A stretch of 64,000 nt of DNA from Alteromonas sp. CI.11.F.A3 (lineage in GTDB: Bacteria; Pseudomonadota; Gammaproteobacteria; Enterobacterales; Alteromonadaceae): NCBI RefSeq assembly GCF_032925565.1, contig NZ_CP136708.1:124001-188000 (forward strand), written 5' to 3'. Positions within the stretch are counted from its first letter, which is position 1. Each line of letters opens with the position of its first letter. Made by a program: the position numbers and the translations under genes. Of the stretch, positions 44,772 through 53,984 are shown piece after piece. The notes beneath the pieces were generated by a model. It was not told where the DNA came from. It did no database searches and saw nothing but the letters and a program-made list of their open reading frames with translations.

Positions 44772-45773
44772 TTAAGCTTCATAGGCCATGGTGGACTCTC
44801 GTATAATCAATGACGGTTGAAACAAAGTTTGTACTTCATCTTTATAGCCATACACCACATTTAAAATGTGTCGTGCTGACATTGCAGCCATCTCAGAGAT
44901 AGGGTTGCTAACGGTGGTCAGTCGCGGAAATACATGGTGAGCAAATACAGCGTCATCAAAGCCTACAATAGATAAATCTTGTGGTAGGTTCATTCCTAAA
45001 TCCCTAGCGCAACTCATCGCGCCTGAAGCCATCCAATCATTCGCGCACACCAATGCTGAAAAAGACGTGTCACCGGAAAGTAGTTCTAATAAACCTGCCT
45101 TTCCATCTTCTTCTGTGTAGTTTCCTTCAAAGACTAAGTTCGGCGTAAAGGCTATTCCGGCGTCTTTAAGCGCGCGCTTATGACCTGCCAATCGTTGGTT
45201 GGCATCGCATTTATCAGAAGGGCCCGATATATAGGCAATACTTTTATGGCCTAGACTAATTAGATGCTGAGTGGCTAAATAACCGCCTTTTTCATTGTCT
45301 AACACAATACACCCCTCACCCACGCCATTAACTTGGCGGTTAACCAAAGAAATTGGGAGGCGAGATGCATTAAGCGTTTTTAAATACTCATCACTCATGG
45401 CTTCAGCGTGCATGATAATAGCATCGCAATTACGGCCAATTAAAAACTCGACGGCATCTTGTTCGGTTTCTAAGTTATTGTGCCCTACCGTAATAATAAC
45501 GTGCTTATCAGCGGCCCTTAGGGTTAGCTCTACGGCTTGCATCAAGTCACCAAAAAATGGCGAGTTTAGCTCTGAAACTAGAATGCCTACACTATCTGAG
45601 CGACTGGTGGCCAGTGAACGAGCGATAGAGTTGGGGCGATAGTTTAGCGCTAACATGGCTTCTTCTACCTTGGCTTTTAAGGCGGGATTTACAGTAGTTT
45701 TACCGTTCAATACCCGAGATACCGTCGACAACGAGACCCCTGCCTTATCAGCTACTTCATAGATTGTTGCCAC
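44772..45773 (-). CDS. LacI-family transcriptional regulator
   Basis: This 333-residue repressor has the N-terminal helix-turn-helix TIYEVADKAGVSLSTVSRVLNGK and a periplasmic-binding-protein-like effector domain (SVGILVSELNSPFFGDLMQAVE; VGFDDAVFAHHVFPRLTTV). The natural ligand is probably the beta-glucoside or sugar handled by the adjacent genes. It is third in the minus-strand run GH1-symporter-LacI. Three palindromes of the form AGAAAGCGCTTTCT in the 48.8-49.2 kb intergenic region are its likely operators; LacI proteins favour such palindromes with a central CG step. Confidence 0.93.
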   Translation of the reverse strand: MATIYEVADKAGVSLSTVSRVLNGKTTVNPALKAKVEEAMLALNYRPNSIARSLATSRSDSVGILVSELNSPFFGDLMQAVELTLRAADKHVIITVGHNNLETEQDAVEFLIGRNCDAIIMHAEAMSDEYLKTLNASRLPISLVNRQVNGVGEGCIVLDNEKGGYLATQHLISLGHKSIAYISGPSDKCDANQRLAGHKRALKDAGIAFTPNLVFEGNYTEEDGKAGLLELLSGDTSFSALVCANDWMASGAMSCARDLGMNLPQDLSIVGFDDAVFAHHVFPRLTTVSNPISEMAAMSARHILNVVYGYKDEVQTLFQPSLIIRESTMAYEA

Positions 45774-45847
45774 GTATCACTCCCCCCAACTTAGTTTTGA
45801 TGCTCATTAATGCGGTGTTCGCATTATATAAAGCATTATGCCGTTAT

Positions 45848-47380
45848 TCAGGCAGTTGCGCTACGGCGCTTAAGTAAAGTCTCTGTCACTTCTTGCTGGC
45901 GCGCATCGGTAAGCGGATAAAGCATAATAAGGAGCGCACCGGCTATACCGAAACAGGCAGGTATCCAGCTCATCAACGCTTGCATACCTGGTAGGGTTTG
46001 CGAAATAGAATCGACTTGCATGCCGTCATAGCCATAACTGCCTAGCACTAACAGTACTAATGCGCCTGCAAAGCCCCCACCGGTTTTCTGTACGAAAGAG
46101 CCAGCCGAATACACTAAGCCGGTTGCTCTTCGGCCTGTGCGCCATTCGTTATAGTCTGCAGAGTCGCCCAACATGGAAAAGAATAAGGTTGGCATAATCG
46201 CAGCGAAAAATTCAGCACCACAGCCTAATACAAATATGCCTGTCACAGATCCTTGTGGAACAAAGTAAATCGCACATGTCAGTGCGCTGCTAGCCAATAA
46301 CGAGACAATAAATAGCTTTTTCCGGCCCATATAACGCGACAATGCTGGTGTGGCCAATGCGCCCAATATCGAGACCACCAATAAGGCGATAAAATAGTAT
46401 CCGGTGAGCAATTCATCACCAATGTAGTACTTAAAGTAATAGGCAATGACACCGTACTTTATGCCGTTAAACATCATAGTAAGGAAGCCCATGCCTAGCA
46501 AAATGACCCAAGGTTTATTGGTAAGTAAATCAATGATGTCTTGTTGTGAACGGCTATTTTGCGCTTCAGGTCGGTTAACAAGGCGCTTAATAAAGAAAGA
46601 GGTTATTGAAATAACCACCACGAAAGCAATGCCACTAGGCCAGTTTCGATAATAGAAAAAGGCAGTGATTGCCGAGAGTGGAAACAGAATTAAAGGTAGC
46701 TGCCGAGACAGATCTTTTAACTCTTGAAGTAAGCTTGCCCCGTCGTTTTGCACGACTGGCACCCTTTCTCTCGTTGTCGCTACGGTTGTGAACATGAGTG
46801 CGACCAATAAGGTAGCAAAAAGATACATGGCATATTGATAGCCCTTTGCGGTATCGCCTTCACCGAAAAACGCAACCAGCATCGGTAAACAGCCCATAAC
46901 TAACAGGCCGCCCATAAACGCGCCAGCAAAACGAAAGCCGGATAGACTCGTGCGTTCCCGGTCGTCGCTTGTCATCACACCCATTAGCGCTGAATAGGGG
47001 ACGTTATTTACCGTGTAAGCTAATGTCAGCCCTATGTAGGTCAGGTAGGCATAAATGAGCTTATTTGTATAAGAAAAATCAGGGGTGGTAAAACATAGCA
47101 CCATGAACAAACCGAGAAACGGGGTAGAACCTAATATCCAAGGTCGAAATTTACCTAGTTTAGTCTGCGTTCTATCGGCAATCATTCCCATAATAATGTC
47201 GGTGACACCATCAGTAAGGCGTACCACCAAAAAAAGCATAGCGGCCGCCGCCGCGGTCAATCCAAAAGTATCGGTGTAGAATACCGCTAAGTATGCAAGG
47301 GCACCACGCCAAACTAGATTAGCCGCTGCATCTCCCAACCCATAACCAATCTTTTCCCTTACACTTAGCGAATGATTCAC
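45848..47380 (-). CDS. GPH-family sugar:cation symporter
   Basis: This 510-residue, roughly 12-span inner-membrane transporter is of the glycoside-pentoside-hexuronide:cation symporter family (MelB/XynP type). The N-terminus SVREKIGYGLGDAAANLVWRG is the family hallmark. LGKFRPWILGSTPFL and DDRERTSLSGFRFAGA are the cytoplasmic loop motifs. It probably imports the glycoside or released sugar that enters the periplasm through the TonB receptor. It lies 22 bases after the GH1 gene and 74 bases before lacI. Confidence 0.93.
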   Translation of the reverse strand: MNHSLSVREKIGYGLGDAAANLVWRGALAYLAVFYTDTFGLTAAAAAMLFLVVRLTDGVTDIIMGMIADRTQTKLGKFRPWILGSTPFLGLFMVLCFTTPDFSYTNKLIYAYLTYIGLTLAYTVNNVPYSALMGVMTSDDRERTSLSGFRFAGAFMGGLLVMGCLPMLVAFFGEGDTAKGYQYAMYLFATLLVALMFTTVATTRERVPVVQNDGASLLQELKDLSRQLPLILFPLSAITAFFYYRNWPSGIAFVVVISITSFFIKRLVNRPEAQNSRSQQDIIDLLTNKPWVILLGMGFLTMMFNGIKYGVIAYYFKYYIGDELLTGYYFIALLVVSILGALATPALSRYMGRKKLFIVSLLASSALTCAIYFVPQGSVTGIFVLGCGAEFFAAIMPTLFFSMLGDSADYNEWRTGRRATGLVYSAGSFVQKTGGGFAGALVLLVLGSYGYDGMQVDSISQTLPGMQALMSWIPACFGIAGALLIMLYPLTDARQQEVTETLLKRRSATA

Positions 47381-47402
47381 AGCGTATTCCTTCTTATATT
47401 TG

Positions 47403-48743
47403 TTATTTACGACTAGCTAATAAACGTTGGTAAGCCTTCGCGCTGTTTTTAAACGTACGTTCTTGCGTATCAAAATCAACATATACAAGCCCGAACCGTT
47501 TTTCATAGCCCTCAGCCCATTCAAAATTATCCATTAGGCTCCATGCGAAGTAACCACTCACTTTCACGCCAGATTCCATTGCCTCGTTTACCGCGTTTAA
47601 GTGGCCTGTGTAATAATCAATTCTACCCTCATCGTCTACCATACCATCTTGAAGGACATCTGCCATGGCAGCCCCGTTCTCTGTAATGTACACAGGAGGT
47701 AGTTTATAGCGCTCATGCAAAGAAACGAGTAGTTCACGTAACGCTTCAGGGTAAATTTCCCAACCAATATCTGTCATGGGTGCTTGATGGGCGTGCTCGT
47801 GGAATAGGTCTTCAGCTTTACTGGGTGCAGAGTAGTGAAGGCGGGTGTAGAAGTTAATGCCAAGAAAATCTAAAGGCTGACAAATAATTTCCATATCGCC
47901 TGATTCAATAGGAGGTTTATCATTATCAGCCAATGCATCAATAACATAGGGGTAACTACCTTCCATTACAGGTTGCATATACCATTGATTAATATATTGA
48001 TCCGCCATTTCTGTAGCAAGTTTGTCTGCCTCTGAATCTGATGCGCTATAGCATGGCGTAAAATTTAAAACGATGCCATTCAAAGCATGGGGAGCATTCT
48101 TTCTTAGAACTTGCATGCCTAATCCGTGGGCAAGCAAAATGTGATGCGCTGCCGTACGCCCTAACTTTCTTCCTTTGCGGCCTGGTGCATGCACGCCAAT
48201 TTCGTAGCCTAAGTATGCAGAACAAAAGGGTTCATTGAAGGTGGCATAGGAATAAACTCGCTCACCAAGAGCTGCCGTGATTTTGTCTGCGTAATTTTGA
48301 AAATCGTACGCGGTTTGACGGTATAGCCACCCGCCTTTTGCTTCTAAATACTGTGGTAAATCCCAATGATAAAGGGTAACAAAAGGCTTTATATTCGCCT
48401 CAATTAACACATCAAGTAATTGAATATAAAAAGAAACGCCTTTTTCATTTAGTTCTCCATCCTGATTCATTACTCGTGGCCAAGAGATAGAAAAGCGATA
48501 CGCATCTACGCCAAGCTGTTTAAGCATTTCGACATCATCACGCCACCTAAGAATGTGTTCACACGCTACCACGCCATCAGAATTATCAGCTACTGCCCCA
48601 GGGGTACGACAAAAAACATCCCAAATACTTTCCATTCGGTTTTCAGCATCCCCCTCTATTTGAAAAGAAGAAGTCGCTGTTCCAAACGTAAATTGTTTAT
48701 CTAGCATGGGGCTTGTTTTGGGTAGCTCTATGTCTTTCATCAT
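47403..48743 (-). CDS. GH1 beta-glucosidase
   Basis: This 446-residue protein is a glycoside hydrolase family 1 enzyme. The acid/base Glu is E171 in TFNEP, and the nucleophile is E355 in YITENGA. The N-terminal FTFGTATSSFQIEG (the usual family signature) and the aglycone-site WSLMDNFEWAEGY are also present. It has no signal peptide and so acts in the cytoplasm on imported glycosides. It is the first gene of the minus-strand operon, next to the operator-containing region. The exact beta-glycoside is unknown; glucosides, galactosides or aryl glycosides are all possible. Confidence 0.95.
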   Translation of the reverse strand: MMKDIELPKTSPMLDKQFTFGTATSSFQIEGDAENRMESIWDVFCRTPGAVADNSDGVVACEHILRWRDDVEMLKQLGVDAYRFSISWPRVMNQDGELNEKGVSFYIQLLDVLIEANIKPFVTLYHWDLPQYLEAKGGWLYRQTAYDFQNYADKITAALGERVYSYATFNEPFCSAYLGYEIGVHAPGRKGRKLGRTAAHHILLAHGLGMQVLRKNAPHALNGIVLNFTPCYSASDSEADKLATEMADQYINQWYMQPVMEGSYPYVIDALADNDKPPIESGDMEIICQPLDFLGINFYTRLHYSAPSKAEDLFHEHAHQAPMTDIGWEIYPEALRELLVSLHERYKLPPVYITENGAAMADVLQDGMVDDEGRIDYYTGHLNAVNEAMESGVKVSGYFAWSLMDNFEWAEGYEKRFGLVYVDFDTQERTFKNSAKAYQRLLASRK

Positions 48744-48861
48744 TTCTAAAGGTCCTATTGCAAATCTCGATAATGTCGCGAGGTGAAGGTTAGAAAGCGT
48801 GAGAAATAAGCGCGATGGATGACTTCACCTATTTTGTTTATAGCATGAACTCAATATTTTG

Positions 48862-48875
48862 AGAAAGCGCTTTCT
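48862..48875. promoter_or_regulatory. LacI-type operator 1
   Basis: AGAAAGCGCTTTCT is a perfect 14-bp palindrome about 120 bases ahead of the GH1 gene start, in the GH1/TonB-receptor divergent gap. It is the probable site for the LacI regulator at 44.8 kb. Confidence 0.75.
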
Positions 48876-49088
48876 TTGTAAAGTTGTTATATTTTATCTT
48901 TACGTTATAAAATAGCCGTTTACATTTAGTCTGAATTAGTCAATTGGTAATATTTAAAGGTATAACCCAAGATTATGATTTTAAATAAAAAATATCAATG
49001 TAGCTAGGTGTTCGATTTGAAGGTGATTTTTCATTGTGAACTTTGTGTGAAAAAAATGTTGATCTTTAGTCTAGGATGACTTAGTTTT

Positions 49089-49104
49089 GAGAAAGCGCTT
49101 TCTC
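49089..49104. promoter_or_regulatory. LacI-type operator 2
   Basis: GAGAAAGCGCTTTCTC is a perfect 16-bp palindrome 84 bases ahead of the TonB-receptor start, with the same core as operator 1. Confidence 0.8.
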
Positions 49105-49130
49105 TTGCGGGTGTTTCGTTGATAAACCTG

Positions 49131-49144
49131 AGAAAGCCCTTTCT
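49131..49144. promoter_or_regulatory. LacI-type operator 3, one mismatch
   Basis: AGAAAGCCCTTTCT has one base off the palindrome core, 27 bases right of operator 2 and close to the receptor start. It could be a weaker site. The rest of the 444-base gap is A/T-rich with no gene seen. Confidence 0.55.
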
Positions 49145-49187
49145 TGGGAAGCGCTCATCACTCAGCACAACATAAGAGAGAAAGACA

Positions 49188-52100
49188 GTGACACATAACA
49201 AGCTATACAAATCTAAAATCGCTACTAGTCTGTCTTTAATATTGGGAACAGGCCTGATGTTCCCAGTACAAGCACAGGAAGCTAGCGAAAATGACAATAT
49301 AGAAGTCATTCAAGTATCTGGAATTCGAAGCAGTGTTCAAGAATCGATGGGCATTAAGCGTGATTCGGCGGGTGTTGTTGATGCTATTTCCGCTGAAGAC
49401 ATTGGCAAGTTTCCTGATACAAACTTGGCTGAATCCCTTCAACGTATTACCGGTATATCGATAAGCCGAAATAACGGTGAAGGTAGCCAAATTACGGCAC
49501 GTGGATTCGGCCCTGATTTCAATATGGTGACGTTAAATGGTAGAACGATGCCAGGCGCAGCGTTACCTAATGGTGGCAGTGTCGCAAACTCTCGCGCATT
49601 TAACTTTTCTGATTTAGCCTCTGAAAGCGTACGTGCTGTTGAGGTTTACAAAACCGGCCGCGCGAGTATAGCCACTGGTGGTATTGGTGCCTCGGTAAAT
49701 ATTCGTACTGCAAGACCATTTGATGCCTCTGAAACAGGCATCATGGCGAGTGTTGGCGCCAAGGCATTGCATGACACCACAAATCGCGTGGGTGACGATG
49801 TTACTCCAGAGTTGTCTGGCTTTATTAATTATCTAGATGATGACAGAACATTTGGCGTGACCTTTACAGGTTCTTATCAACAGCGCGACAGTGCAGCTCA
49901 GGGGGCATTCGTAAACGAATGGCGCGTGAAACCATTCGATGGCACTGTGCCACAATCACCCGATCCAGCTAACCCTGATAGTGGCGACCCTATCGTTTTA
50001 AACAATGCACCAGCGATGGGGCAATTATTTGGTATCCCCTCAGATTTACGTTATTACATGGCAGATAGAGAGCGTGAGCGTACCAACGCCCAGCTTACTT
50101 TTCAGTATGCGCCAAGCGATAACTTAGTGGCTACTCTTGACTATACGTATTCAAAGCAAGACTTATATGAAGCTCGTGCGGAACAGTCAATTTGGATGGA
50201 CGACCGCTACTTTACGAACTTAACTTTCGATGATAATACGGTTAAAACCCCCGTACTTATCACGCAAGAGCGAAGAGATTTATTGCCTCGAGATTTAGGC
50301 CTAGCGTTACAAGAGCTTAATCAGGTTAACGAAAATAAATCAGTAGGCTTCAACGTTAAATACTTCGCTACCGATGATCTAACGCTGCATTTCGACTTAC
50401 ATAACTCTACAGCAGAAGGTCGCCCAGATTCGCCCTATGGTACATGGACAAACCTTGGTCTTGGCGCCAACGTTGCCCGCGGTCAAGGTGTCGATTTCTC
50501 CGGTGACTTCCCTATCATGATGCTAGATTTTGACGATGTTTCTCGTACAAATCTAAACGGAAATGGCGTACTGGACCAAGACGATGTAGGTACATCCATT
50601 CTTGATATGAACTTTGCTTCACAAGAAACCGAAATCACCCAAGCTCGCATTGACGGTAGCTACGCTATGGATACCGGAAGTATTAACTTCGGTATTGAAT
50701 CTCGTGCGATGGAAAGTACATCGCTGCAATCACTTACACGGCATACCATGGGTAACTGGGGTATTGAAAATCCGGGTGAATTACCAGCTGGTTCACTAAC
50801 GCCGCTCGATTTAGCTAGTGAATTTAGTGATTTCAATACTACGGGGATGTTTTCACAAGGTTTCACCGGAAGTGTGGCTGAAATTGGTGCTTTCGCCGCT
50901 GACGAGTATGGTTTCGATTTACTTGCCAACAATCCATTTGCAACAAACCGTACCATTGAAGAAGATATTACTTCGGTTTATTTCGAGTTCGATTTATCCG
51001 GTGAGCTCAATGGTATGGAATACAACCTATTGACCGGTATTCGTTACGAAAATACGGATGTTACTTCTATTGCGAATATCAGTTTGCCCAGCGGGATCGC
51101 ATGGGAAGGTAACAACGACTTTAACGTTCGTTTCGGTAGCGACATGGAAGATGTAGAAGTTGATTCAAGCTACGATCACTTCCTTCCTGCATTAGATTTC
51201 GATATTGAAGTAATGGAAAATGTGATTGCACGTTTCTCATATAGCAAAACCATCGCCAGACCGACTTATAACAACTTAAGTGCGGCTTCTACCGTTGGTA
51301 CGCCAAGTAGCCCAACCCTTCTTAGCGATGGCCCAACGGCAACAGCAAGTTCTGGTAACCCTGCTCTTATACCCCTTGAGTCAGACAACGTAGATTTGTC
51401 ATTAGAATACTACTTTGATGAAACCAGTTACGTATCGGTAGGTTTTTACGATAAACGCGTTAAAAACTTTATTGGTAACGAGCAGGTTGAAGAAAATATT
51501 TTTGGTTTGACGGATGCTACCGCCGGCCCTCGAGCACAAGCCGCTATGGATGAGCTTGAAGCGCGCGGTATTCCTATCAGCGATACCTCGTTATTTAACA
51601 TGGTCGCGGCAATGGAAAATGGCGTCGACTACGACTCTATGACCGATGAACAGTTTGAAGCAGAATATGACATTATTCCAAATGGTGACGATCCATTGAT
51701 GACTTTCATCAATTCGAAGCCTGTGAATAACAAAAATGCCAATATTTACGGATTTGAGCTAGCTGCTCAGCATTTCTTCGGCGATACCGGTTTTGGTATT
51801 CAAGCGAACTATACAACGGTGACTGGCGACATCGGGTTTGATAATAATGCTAACCCAAGTATTACCCAGTTTGCGCTAGTCGGCTTGAGTGATACCGCCA
51901 ACCTGATTTTCATGTATGAAATGGACGCACTGCAAGCTCGTATTGCGTACAACTGGCGTGATAAATTCCTAGATACTACATCTCAATATGTGAATGAACC
52001 TGGCTATACCGAAGCATACTCACAGATTGATTTTAGTATGTCGTACGAGGTGTCTGACGCATTGACGGTATCGTTTGAAGGAATAAACATTACCGATGAA

Positions 52101-52193
52101 AACATTCGTCGACACGGAAGAACCAGCGCTATGCTGTGGCAAATAGATGAATTAGGTGCGCGTTATGCAGTAGGTGCTCGTTACACCTTCTAA
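49188..52193 (+). CDS. TonB-dependent receptor of the Xanthomonas/Caulobacter carbohydrate type
   Basis: This 1001-residue outer-membrane receptor has a signal peptide ending near VQAQ. The plug starts with an IEVIQVSGIRSSVQESMGIK-like stretch, then DAISAEDIGKFPDTNLAESLQRITG. It ends in a beta-barrel with a terminal aromatic residue (GARYTF). This plug pattern belongs to the subfamily usually tied to sugar uptake and often found next to tryptophan-halogenase-like genes. No N-terminal signalling (STN) domain is seen. It starts with GTG at 49188 behind AGAGAGAAAG. It is divergent from GH1, with shared operators, and a hairpin terminator follows. Confidence 0.94.
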   Translation: MTHNKLYKSKIATSLSLILGTGLMFPVQAQEASENDNIEVIQVSGIRSSVQESMGIKRDSAGVVDAISAEDIGKFPDTNLAESLQRITGISISRNNGEGSQITARGFGPDFNMVTLNGRTMPGAALPNGGSVANSRAFNFSDLASESVRAVEVYKTGRASIATGGIGASVNIRTARPFDASETGIMASVGAKALHDTTNRVGDDVTPELSGFINYLDDDRTFGVTFTGSYQQRDSAAQGAFVNEWRVKPFDGTVPQSPDPANPDSGDPIVLNNAPAMGQLFGIPSDLRYYMADRERERTNAQLTFQYAPSDNLVATLDYTYSKQDLYEARAEQSIWMDDRYFTNLTFDDNTVKTPVLITQERRDLLPRDLGLALQELNQVNENKSVGFNVKYFATDDLTLHFDLHNSTAEGRPDSPYGTWTNLGLGANVARGQGVDFSGDFPIMMLDFDDVSRTNLNGNGVLDQDDVGTSILDMNFASQETEITQARIDGSYAMDTGSINFGIESRAMESTSLQSLTRHTMGNWGIENPGELPAGSLTPLDLASEFSDFNTTGMFSQGFTGSVAEIGAFAADEYGFDLLANNPFATNRTIEEDITSVYFEFDLSGELNGMEYNLLTGIRYENTDVTSIANISLPSGIAWEGNNDFNVRFGSDMEDVEVDSSYDHFLPALDFDIEVMENVIARFSYSKTIARPTYNNLSAASTVGTPSSPTLLSDGPTATASSGNPALIPLESDNVDLSLEYYFDETSYVSVGFYDKRVKNFIGNEQVEENIFGLTDATAGPRAQAAMDELEARGIPISDTSLFNMVAAMENGVDYDSMTDEQFEAEYDIIPNGDDPLMTFINSKPVNNKNANIYGFELAAQHFFGDTGFGIQANYTTVTGDIGFDNNANPSITQFALVGLSDTANLIFMYEMDALQARIAYNWRDKFLDTTSQYVNEPGYTEAYSQIDFSMSYEVSDALTVSFEGINITDENIRRHGRTSAMLWQIDELGARYAVGARYTF

Positions 52194-52220
52194 GTAAATC
52201 GTAAGCTAATTTGATAAATG

Positions 52221-52262
52221 GCCTATTGGGGTGGCATGCGTTGCACCCCAATGGGCTTTTTT
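52221..52262 (+). terminator. Terminator after the TonB-receptor gene
   Basis: A long stem, ATTGGGGTG with CACCCCAAT and a further GCC/GGC pair (one bulge), is followed by CTTTTTT. It lies between the receptor and the first halogenase gene, so the halogenases are reached by readthrough or their own promoter. Confidence 0.8.
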
Positions 52263-52340
52263 GTCATAGTGGATACTGATATAAACACTACGCTTAGTAA
52301 TAAAGAAACAAACCCTACAAAGAATAAAAAGGGATAAATA

Positions 52341-53984
52341 GTGTCGAAGCAACCGATTAAGCAGGTAGTCATTGTTGGGGGCGGAACCGCAGGTTGGCTA
52401 TGTGCTGGCGTATTGGCCGCTAGGCTGGGTCATCGCATCGGTAACAGTGACGAAAGCGCAATTAATATAACGCTAGTGGAGTCGCCTAATATACCGAGTA
52501 TCGGCGTGGGAGAAGGTTCTTGGCCCTCATTACGAGATACGCTTCAAGAGATAGGCATTAAAGAAGCGGAGTTTCTTACTTGCTGTCACGCATCCTTCAA
52601 GCAGGGTTCTACCTTTGCTGGCTGGAGAAACGGCCAACAAGATGATAAATACCAACACCCTTTCACTACACCCACAGGCTATACTGAGCTAGATATTCAC
52701 CGTTGCTGGCAACATTTTTTCCATAATGAATCGTTTGAGCAAAGTTTCTGCTTACAACCCGATATTTGTCATGCTGGGCTAGCACCAAAGCAAAGCTCCA
52801 CGCCTGAATATGCTTACGTACTGAATTATGGCTACCACTTTGATGCAACTGCTCTGGCAACCTTGCTCACAAACCATTGTAAAACCTCCCTAGGTGTAAA
52901 GCACACGCAAGCGCATATTGCGAAGGTGGTTGCACAGGATAGTGGCGATATTGAAGCGCTGGTAACAGAAAACGGCGATACGATAAAAGGTGATTTGTTT
53001 ATTGATTGTAGCGGTCAACAAGGGCTATTAATTGACAAACATTACCATGTACCTTGGCTATCTGTGTCATCAGTGCTGCTAAATAACCGGGCAGTCGCAG
53101 TACAAGTGCCTTATGGCAGTAATGAGATAGAAGCATCAGCTAATAAAATTGCCTCAACGACAATCGCCACCGCTCAAACCTGCGGATGGACGTGGGATAT
53201 TGGCTTACAACACCGCCGAGGTGTTGGGTTAGTCTATGCCAGTGACTATGCAAGCGAGAAGAATGCAGAATCTATTTTGCGCGAGTACGTAGCAAAGGGA
53301 ATACCTAACCGTGAGATAGAAAACCTTAAATTTAGACATTTACAGTTCGACCCAGGCTATCGAAAGCAGTTTTGGGTGAATAACTGTATTGGTATAGGCA
53401 TGTCTGCAGGCTTTATCGAGCCATTAGAAGCCTCTGCGATTGCGATGGTTGAATTAGGTATTCGCATGCTGTGCGATCAGTTTCCGCAGAACCGACATCA
53501 TATGAGTCACGTGGCCACGCGTTACAATCAGCGTTTTACCTATCGCTGGGAAAGAGTTATCGACTTTTTAAAACTACACTACGCGTTAAGCGAAAGAACA
53601 GAGCCATATTGGTTAGCACAGCGACACGAAACAAGCATTCCTGACTCGTTGAATGCGCTACTGGATTTGTGGCAGTATCAACCCCCTTCTCGCTATGACC
53701 TAATTGAAAACGAAGAAATATTCCCTTCGGCAAGTTATCAGTACGTCTTATACGGAATGGGTTTCCACACTAATAGCAGGCTGCTTGATAAAAACAGTGA
53801 CATGGTTAGTAAGGCGTTCGCGTTAAAGCAGCGCTTACAAGAAGGCAAAAGCCAGCTACTGGCTGGTTTACCAACTAATCGCGATTTACTCACCGCTATC
53901 TCTCAGCGTGTAGAGAAAGAAAAAATAACCACTAATAACGAAAAGAAAGAAGGATCTCGCCATGATGTCATTGGATTCCGATAA
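52341..53984 (+). CDS. Flavin-dependent halogenase-family protein 1
   Basis: This 547-residue member of the flavin-dependent tryptophan halogenase family starts with GTG. The FAD motif is VVIVGGGTAGWLCAGVLA, followed by ESPNIPSIGVGEGSWPSL. The catalytic Lys position fits K87 in ASFKQGSTFAGW, and the active-site Glu lies in GFIEPLEASA. The W-x-W-x-I-P motif appears as WTWDIGL, so the final Pro is Gly. FADH2 must come from a reductase elsewhere; none is nearby. Its end overlaps the next halogenase gene by 23 bases. The substrate is unknown. Confidence 0.88.
   Translation: MSKQPIKQVVIVGGGTAGWLCAGVLAARLGHRIGNSDESAINITLVESPNIPSIGVGEGSWPSLRDTLQEIGIKEAEFLTCCHASFKQGSTFAGWRNGQQDDKYQHPFTTPTGYTELDIHRCWQHFFHNESFEQSFCLQPDICHAGLAPKQSSTPEYAYVLNYGYHFDATALATLLTNHCKTSLGVKHTQAHIAKVVAQDSGDIEALVTENGDTIKGDLFIDCSGQQGLLIDKHYHVPWLSVSSVLLNNRAVAVQVPYGSNEIEASANKIASTTIATAQTCGWTWDIGLQHRRGVGLVYASDYASEKNAESILREYVAKGIPNREIENLKFRHLQFDPGYRKQFWVNNCIGIGMSAGFIEPLEASAIAMVELGIRMLCDQFPQNRHHMSHVATRYNQRFTYRWERVIDFLKLHYALSERTEPYWLAQRHETSIPDSLNALLDLWQYQPPSRYDLIENEEIFPSASYQYVLYGMGFHTNSRLLDKNSDMVSKAFALKQRLQEGKSQLLAGLPTNRDLLTAISQRVEKEKITTNNEKKEGSRHDVIGFR

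Noticed and set aside
49236..49490. Minus-strand open frames within the TonB-receptor gene and similar long shadow frames in gyrB, atpA and others
   Set aside because: They lie opposite clearly coding, conserved genes and have no ribosome sites or family resemblance.
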